From Oscillospiraceae bacterium (lineage in GTDB: Bacteria > Bacillota > Clostridia > Oscillospirales > Oscillospiraceae): a DNA stretch of 64,000 nt. Positions 59,276 to 64,000 of this stretch are shown in pieces. Under the pieces are notes generated by a model. It did no database searches, was not told where the DNA came from, and saw only the letters and a program-made list of their open reading frames with translations. Within the stretch, counting starts at the first letter, position 1; each line of letters starts with the position of its first letter. Both the position numbers and the translations under genes were made by a program. Location: assembly GCA_020025275.1 (NCBI GenBank), contig JAHHSI010000001.1, forward strand, positions 1-64,000, read 5' to 3'.

Positions 59276-60988
59276 TTACAGATAGTTCAGGGGATCGACC
59301 CAAGTGCCGTTTTTCAAGATGCCGAAGTGACAGTGGGAACCACTGGAGATGCCGGTGGAGCCCATAGCGGCAATGTGCTGGCCTTGGTAGACGTGATCGC
59401 CCACGGAGACATACAGCTCGCTGCAGTGGGCATAGTAGGTCACAAAGCCGTTGCCGTGATCCACCTTGACCAGGTAGCCGTAGCCGCCGCCCCAGCCGGA
59501 GTGAACCACCGTGCCGCCGTCGGAGGCGTAGATGGGGGCGCCGGTATAGTTGGCAATATCCAGTGCGTTGTGGAAACTGGAGGCGCCGGCCACGTCCACA
59601 TCACGATAGCCAAAGTAGGAGGTGATGACGCCGTTGCAGGGCCAGCGGAAATTTCCGGTGGGCAGCCACGTGGGACGGGGCTTGGTGCCGCGGGCCTGCC
59701 GCTCGGCCACAGGCTCCTTCAGCGTCACGGAGGAGACGACCTCGCGGCTGGTTTCGGTGCCGTTGACGTAGGTGACGTTAGCGGTAATGTCGGCCTTGCC
59801 GTACTCGCCGGCACTCAGAACAGAGAAATCACCCTCGTACATACTGGCGTCATCCTCGTAGGTAATGCTGTACGGGACGTCCTGCAAATAGCTTTGCCGC
59901 TCCACGTTGACGATGGTCAGATAGGGCACGGCGTTGGTGATGGTCAGCACGTCGCCCACATGGAGCACGGAGGGCTCATAGCCGGGGTTCAGCGCCAACA
60001 GCTCATCACTGGTCATATTGTTCACATCCGCAATTTCGGACCAGACATCACCGCTCTTGACGGTGTAGGTGATCTCGGCGGACTTGGTTTCGCTGAGGAT
60101 CTCGGCAATATAGCCCAGATTCATCATGTAGGCGCTGTCCACATAGCCTTCCCGGATCTCCACATCCTCCACAAACGTGCACTCCACCGTGTTGGGGGTG
60201 CGGTAGCCCGCCTTCATCTGCTCCAGCAGCTCGTCCAGCGCGCCGGCAAAGGGCGTGGCGGCCACCAGCTCACCGTCCACATAGAGGCCGTAGCCGTAGT
60301 CCACCATGCCCAGCTGGTCGGAGAGCTGCTTTTGCAGCTCCTCGCTGTTCTCCAGCTGAGAGCGGGGCACAACACGGGTCCGTGTCTTCAGCAGCGAGGG
60401 ATCGATGGTATAGTCGGTGTCGTTGAGGGTCTGGCGTGTGATGGATTCCACATTCTCCACGGCGGCATTGACGGTGCGGGGGCTGCCCACAGTGCCCAGC
60501 GTGATGCCGTTATACTCTGCGGTGGTGCCCAGCGTATAGAGCGAGAGCAGCAGAGCCACGATGGCCACGCTTACAGCCGTGACAAGGAAGTGGAGGGGCT
60601 GGAGCTTCCACTGGTCGAAAAAGGCCACCACGCGGCCGCGGTGATAGCTGGAGGTCTTGCGCTGCTTGAGCACCGACTCCCGCAGGCCGCTGCCGATGCG
60701 GGGGAACACGCTCCAGCCAAACAGCATCAGCTGGCCCAGACGGTGCTCCGTCTCCGGAAATTCCCAGCGGTACTTATTGGTCTGGCGCAGCTGGCGGAGA
60801 TGCTGCATCTCCCGGCGGAGCGGGGCGATGATATGGTGTTTGACGGCCGACTGGATGTCCACGTCGTACCAGTCCGGATTCTCGCGGTGGTACCAAACCC
60901 AGTCCTGCAGGTTCTTTTTCCACCGCTGCCAAAGGGAGACACGCTCCGCTGGCGTTTCCTGTTTATTTTCAATATCTTGTTTCATCAT
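59276..60988 (-). CDS. Cell-wall M23 endopeptidase with LysM and G5 domains
   Basis: A 570-residue membrane-anchored protein. Cytosolic N-terminal part (about 1-140, basic); one membrane helix (about 141-162); an extracellular linker; LysM (VKSGDVWSEIADVNNMTSDELLALNPGYEPSVLHVGDVLTI, about 315-355) for peptidoglycan binding; G5 domain (about 375-445); C-terminal peptidase M23 with zinc ligands HNALD, YYAH and SHCHFG. It should cut peptide cross-bridges in the wall. The long cytosolic N-terminus is unusual and may receive signals. ATG at 60988 (a second ATG follows), with AGGAAA upstream. Confidence 0.92.
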   Translation of the reverse strand: MMKQDIENKQETPAERVSLWQRWKKNLQDWVWYHRENPDWYDVDIQSAVKHHIIAPLRREMQHLRQLRQTNKYRWEFPETEHRLGQLMLFGWSVFPRIGSGLRESVLKQRKTSSYHRGRVVAFFDQWKLQPLHFLVTAVSVAIVALLLSLYTLGTTAEYNGITLGTVGSPRTVNAAVENVESITRQTLNDTDYTIDPSLLKTRTRVVPRSQLENSEELQKQLSDQLGMVDYGYGLYVDGELVAATPFAGALDELLEQMKAGYRTPNTVECTFVEDVEIREGYVDSAYMMNLGYIAEILSETKSAEITYTVKSGDVWSEIADVNNMTSDELLALNPGYEPSVLHVGDVLTITNAVPYLTIVNVERQSYLQDVPYSITYEDDASMYEGDFSVLSAGEYGKADITANVTYVNGTETSREVVSSVTLKEPVAERQARGTKPRPTWLPTGNFRWPCNGVITSYFGYRDVDVAGASSFHNALDIANYTGAPIYASDGGTVVHSGWGGGYGYLVKVDHGNGFVTYYAHCSELYVSVGDHVYQGQHIAAMGSTGISSGSHCHFGILKNGTWVDPLNYL

Positions 60989-61027
60989 AGTTTCCTATCT
61001 AAAAGTTACAAATTTATTACAAGGGCT

Positions 61028-61056
61028 ATCATACCTTTTTTTATCTTATTCGTCAA
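61028..61056 (-). promoter_or_regulatory. Promoter of the M23 peptidase gene
   Basis: Minus strand: TTGACG (61056-61051), 17-bp spacer, TATGAT (61033-61028). Confidence 0.7.
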
Positions 61057-61196
61057 GTTAAAAGTGGCTTTTTTGGTACAAATGACAGTGAAATTTTTTG
61101 AAAAAGAGGGGAAAAATGGCGTTTCCGGACGATAAATGGAGCAAGATCGACCCACGCAGACCCAAGCAATGGGCGGGAGGAAAGTGAAAGAAAGCA

Positions 61197-61241
61197 TTTA
61201 CTTTTTGTATAAAGTGGTATATAATTTACTTTCCGTATAAA
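61197..61241 (+). promoter_or_regulatory. XRE-gene promoter overlapped by two direct-repeat operators
   Basis: TTTACTTTTTGTATAAA (61197-61213) and TTTACTTTCCGTATAAA (61225-61241) match at 15 of 17 positions. The first covers the -35 (TTTACT), the second touches the -10 TATAAT (61220-61225) and the start site. Spacing between boxes is 17 bp. Confidence 0.7.
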
Positions 61242-61264
61242 AGAGAAAGAAGTCAGGTGAGGAT

Positions 61265-61945
61265 ATGACAAGTGATTTTTCCCGCACACTGAGCCTGCTG
61301 CGGCAGGAGAAGGGTGTATCACAGCGGAAGGCGGCATCGGAGCTGGGCATCAGCCAGGCGCTGCTGAGCCACTATGAAAACGGCATCCGCGAGCCGGGGT
61401 TGGCCTTCGTGGTGAAGGCGTGCAGCTACTACCATGTGTCGGCGGACTACCTGCTGGGGCGGACACTGAGCCGGGACGGCGCCATGATCGACGCCGACGG
61501 GCTCTACGACTCCAGTTTGGAGAAAGGAACGCTCAAGGGCAGCATTTTGGCCACGCTGCAAAAGAAACTGGTGGTGAACACCGCCAGCCTGCTCTTCAAT
61601 GTGCTGGGCAAGCTGGGCGACCGCACCGCCATTACGGCGGCGGGCGACTATCTCAATGCCGGGCTCTATCAGCTGCTGCGGCAGATCTTCCGGCGCAGCG
61701 GCGGCAATGAGGATTTCTTTTCGGTGGCCAGCAGCGATTTCGACGCCGGACTCGTGACGGCTGAGATGGAGATGAGCATGATGCGCTATCTCCGGGCACT
61801 GGATTATTGCAGCGCCGAGGACGCGGCGTTTCCGGCGTTTGAGTCCGGCAGTCTGGGCGTGGATGATCCGGCGCTGAACCAGAGTGCGGCACAGGTCTTT
61901 CACAATGTGGACGACAAATGCCGGAAGCTGCTGGAAAATGACTGA
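61265..61945 (+). CDS. XRE-family regulator with C-terminal helical domain
   Basis: A 226-residue regulator. Residues 1-65 form the HTH (RQEKGVSQRKAASELGISQALLSHYENGIREP) followed by VSADYLLGRT, typical of this group. The rest (about 75-226) is helical and unassigned. The two operators at its promoter predict autorepression. ATG at 61265 after TCAGGTGAGG. It lies divergent from the M23 peptidase gene and may control it too. lepA follows after 47 bases but has its own strong ribosome site. Confidence 0.87.
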   Translation: MTSDFSRTLSLLRQEKGVSQRKAASELGISQALLSHYENGIREPGLAFVVKACSYYHVSADYLLGRTLSRDGAMIDADGLYDSSLEKGTLKGSILATLQKKLVVNTASLLFNVLGKLGDRTAITAAGDYLNAGLYQLLRQIFRRSGGNEDFFSVASSDFDAGLVTAEMEMSMMRYLRALDYCSAEDAAFPAFESGSLGVDDPALNQSAAQVFHNVDDKCRKLLEND

Positions 61946-61992
61946 TACGGGGCGATCGACCATCCCCCATTTCCAAGGAGGTTTACCTATCT

Positions 61993-63801
61993 ATGTATGA
62001 TCAATCGAAAATCCGCAATTTCTCCATCATTGCCCACATCGACCACGGCAAATCCACCCTGGCGGACCGGCTGCTGGAAAAGTGCGACGCCGTGCCGGAG
62101 CGCAACATGGAAAATCAGCTGCTGGACAACATGGATCTGGAGCGGGAGCGCGGGATCACCATCAAGTCCCGTGCCGTGCAGATCCACTATCAGGCGCAGG
62201 ATGGCGAGACGTACGCCCTGAACCTGATCGATACGCCCGGCCACGTGGACTTCAACTATGAGGTGTCCCGGTCGCTGGCGGCCTGCGAGGGGGCGCTGTT
62301 GGTGGTGGACGCCACACAGGGTGTGGAAGCGCAGACGCTGGCCAACACCTATCTGGCTATGGAGCACGAACTGGAGATCCTGCCCGTGTTCAACAAGATC
62401 GACCTGCCGGCCGCTGATCCGGAGAAGGCCAAGCAGGAGGTGGAGGACATCATCGGACTGCCGGCACTGGACGCACCGGAGATCTCGGCCAAGCTGGGGC
62501 TGAACATCGAGTCCGTGCTGGAGGACGTGGTGCACAATGTCCCTGCCCCCACCGGCGACCCCAATGCACCGCTGCAGGCACTGGTGTTTGACAGCCAGTA
62601 TGACCCCTATGTAGGTGTGGTGGTGCTCTTCCGCATCAAACAGGGGACGCTGCGGCGCGGACAGACGGTCCGCATGATGGCCACCGGTGCCCAGTACACG
62701 GTGTTGGAGTGCGGTTATCTCAAGCCCTTGGGCAACGAGCCCACGGACGTATTGCAGGCCGGCGAGGTGGGCTACTTCACCGCCTCCATCAAGAATGTGC
62801 GGGATACCCGTGTGGGCGATACCATCACCGATGCCGCCGCTCCCGCAGCCGAGCCGCTGCCCGGCTATCGCGGCGCCCAGTCCATGGTCTACTGCGGTAT
62901 CTATACCGAGGACGGCTCCAAGTACCCCGATCTGCGGGATGCACTGGAGAAGCTGCAGCTCAACGATGCGTCGCTGACCTTTGAGCCGGAATCCTCTGCG
63001 GCACTGGGATTCGGCTTCCGCTGCGGCTTTTTGGGGATGCTCCACATGGAGATCATTCAGGAGCGGCTGGAACGAGAGTTCAATCTGGATCTGGTGACCA
63101 CCCTGCCCTCTGTGATCTACCATGTGTACAAGAGTGACGGCACCATGGTGAAGGTGGATAACCCCCACAATTATCCGGACCCCGGCTCCATCGAGCACGC
63201 GGAGGAGCCCTATGTGAAGGTCTCTATTATCAGTCCCAACGAGTACGTGGGCAATATCATGCCCATGTGTCAGGAGCGCCGCGGCGAATTTAAGGATATG
63301 CAGTATCTGGACACCCATCTGGTGGAGCTGCACTATCAGATGCCCCTCAACGAGATCATCTACGACTTTTTCGATACGCTCAAGGCCAACACCAAAGGCT
63401 ATGCCTCTCTGGACTATGAGCTCTCCGGCTATCACACCAGTGATCTTGTGAAGGTGGATCTGCTGCTCAACGGAGACGGCGTGGATGCGCTGAGCTTTAT
63501 CGCCCACCGGGATAAGGCCTATCCCCGTGCCCGCCGCCTGTGCGAGAAGCTGAAGGACAACATTCCCCGCCAGCTCTTCGAGGTGCCCATTCAGGCCGCT
63601 ATCGGCGGACGGATCATCGCCCGCGAGACCGTGAAGGCCATGCGTAAGGATGTGCTGGCCAAGTGCTACGGCGGCGACATTTCCCGAAAGAAGAAGCTGC
63701 TGGAAAAGCAGAAAGAGGGCAAAAAGAAGATGCGCAATCTCGGTACGGTACAGGTGCCCACCGAGGCCTTTATGGCTGTCCTCAAGTTGGACAGCGATTG
63801 A
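61993..63801 (+). CDS. lepA: Elongation factor 4 (LepA)
   Basis: A 602-residue translational GTPase. G1 AHIDHGKST (residues 14-22), effector loop ERGITIKS, G3 DTPGHVDF, G4 NKID, then domain II, EF-G-like III/V, and the LepA-specific C-terminal domain (YDFFDTLKANTKGYASLDYELSGY; KKKLLEKQKEGKKKMR). It acts on ribosomes, back-translocating or aiding initiation/assembly. Length is normal (about 600). ATG at 61993 with GGAGG 11 bases upstream. Confidence 0.97.
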   Translation: MYDQSKIRNFSIIAHIDHGKSTLADRLLEKCDAVPERNMENQLLDNMDLERERGITIKSRAVQIHYQAQDGETYALNLIDTPGHVDFNYEVSRSLAACEGALLVVDATQGVEAQTLANTYLAMEHELEILPVFNKIDLPAADPEKAKQEVEDIIGLPALDAPEISAKLGLNIESVLEDVVHNVPAPTGDPNAPLQALVFDSQYDPYVGVVVLFRIKQGTLRRGQTVRMMATGAQYTVLECGYLKPLGNEPTDVLQAGEVGYFTASIKNVRDTRVGDTITDAAAPAAEPLPGYRGAQSMVYCGIYTEDGSKYPDLRDALEKLQLNDASLTFEPESSAALGFGFRCGFLGMLHMEIIQERLEREFNLDLVTTLPSVIYHVYKSDGTMVKVDNPHNYPDPGSIEHAEEPYVKVSIISPNEYVGNIMPMCQERRGEFKDMQYLDTHLVELHYQMPLNEIIYDFFDTLKANTKGYASLDYELSGYHTSDLVKVDLLLNGDGVDALSFIAHRDKAYPRARRLCEKLKDNIPRQLFEVPIQAAIGGRIIARETVKAMRKDVLAKCYGGDISRKKKLLEKQKEGKKKMRNLGTVQVPTEAFMAVLKLDSD

Positions 63802-63818
63802 TCGGTATCGATACACTG

Positions 63819-63849
63819 AAAAGAGCACCCTGCGGGGTGCTCTTTTTTT
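63819..63849 (+). terminator. Terminator after lepA
   Basis: AAAAGAGCACCC and complement around TGC, then seven T's. Confidence 0.93.
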
Positions 63850-63946
63850 GGCAGAAGCAGGGGGTCTGGATCTATGCGCAGGAGCGGGATGCCCGGACAG
63901 CAGGGAACACTCCACTGTCGGATAAATAATAAATATTCGGAAAATG

Positions 63947-63975
63947 TTGACAATACTGCATATTTATGCTATTAT
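63947..63975 (+). promoter_or_regulatory. Strong promoter at the right edge
   Basis: Consensus TTGACA (63947-63952), 17-bp spacer, TATTAT (63970-63975) with TGC extension. Its gene lies beyond the window. Confidence 0.7.
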
Positions 63976-64000
63976 ACAGAAAATCAATCGTTCACCTTCC

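Noticed and set aside
1..64000. CRISPR arrays, rRNA genes, toxin-antitoxin pairs, prophage structural genes
   Set aside because: Looked for; no regularly spaced repeats, rRNA segments or phage structural proteins were found. The isolated S24 and XRE regulators alone do not justify a prophage call.

Overview
The window looks like a chromosomal segment of a fairly GC-rich, low-oxygen Firmicute, most likely a gut Clostridia of the Oscillospiraceae/Ruminococcaceae type. The grounds are gene content and order: holB-ricT; a CsoR-controlled copper ATPase; the miaB-mutS-mutL-miaA-hfq run; an HlyD-like/YggS/SepF/DivIVA division run; pyruvate phosphate dikinase; Rex-type sites before adhE; a flavin reductase-rubredoxin fusion; and Gram-positive style promoters and Shine-Dalgarno sites. 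The assignment is an inference from families; no database was searched.

Layout. 1-1.9 kb (-): holB and ricT (cut by the left edge). 2.2-4.8 kb (+): ppdK. 5.0-8.4 kb: a small zinc-ribbon protein, then on the minus strand an EutH-type ethanolamine permease, an EamA exporter and a GntR/UTRA regulator. 8.4-14.6 kb: divergent from the GntR gene, a plus-strand catabolic unit: two-subunit aconitase X, an atypical BCCT transporter, a DHDPS/NAL-type lyase and an iron alcohol dehydrogenase. A 14-bp repeat lies at the GntR promoter and again before the operon. This is the most novel part of the window. 14.8-17.2 kb (-): an alpha/beta hydrolase, a DUF308 membrane protein and a TetR regulator, preceded by a structured, possibly non-coding, RNA. 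17.7-21.9 kb (+): adhE behind two Rex-like sites, then a short Fe-ADH paralogue that has lost its metal ligands.

22.0-23.85 kb: an intact-looking IS30-family element flanked by a 14-bp direct repeat. 23.9-27.0 kb (+): a DUF2975 membrane protein, a Cro-like regulator, a lipoprotein and an ABC-F ATPase. 27.1-30.5 kb (-): MarR-FUSC operon, a membrane-anchored endonuclease/phosphatase-fold protein and a Nudix hydrolase. 30.6-33.5 kb (-): csoR and a CopA whose C-terminus is a CopZ-like domain carrying its own internal ribosome site. 33.6-38.1 kb (+): a cluster of DnaA boxes followed by a ParE/ParC-type topoisomerase pair. 38.3-41.9 kb: two YitT-family proteins, a lipoprotein, tRNA-Gly and a small sigma-like HTH pair. 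42.0-45 kb: tRNA-Thr, tRNA-Tyr, a LexA-like S24 regulator, a FabG-like reductase and tRNA-Val.

45-57.4 kb: lspA-rluD (-), then divergently the translation/repair run miaB-mutS-mutL-miaA-hfq and the division run (HlyD-like, YggS, SepF, DivIVA). 57.5-64 kb: a HAD phosphatase, the flavin reductase-rubredoxin fusion (-), a LysM/G5/M23 cell-wall peptidase (-), an XRE regulator with paired operators, and lepA. A strong promoter at the right edge points to a gene beyond the window.

How the genes fit together: fermentative redox balance (ppdK, Rex-adhE, three Fe-ADH modules, EutH, the AcnX unit) dominates the left third. Mobile, regulatory and stress genes fill the middle, and conserved housekeeping clusters fill the right third. 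No CRISPR array, rRNA or prophage structural gene was seen.
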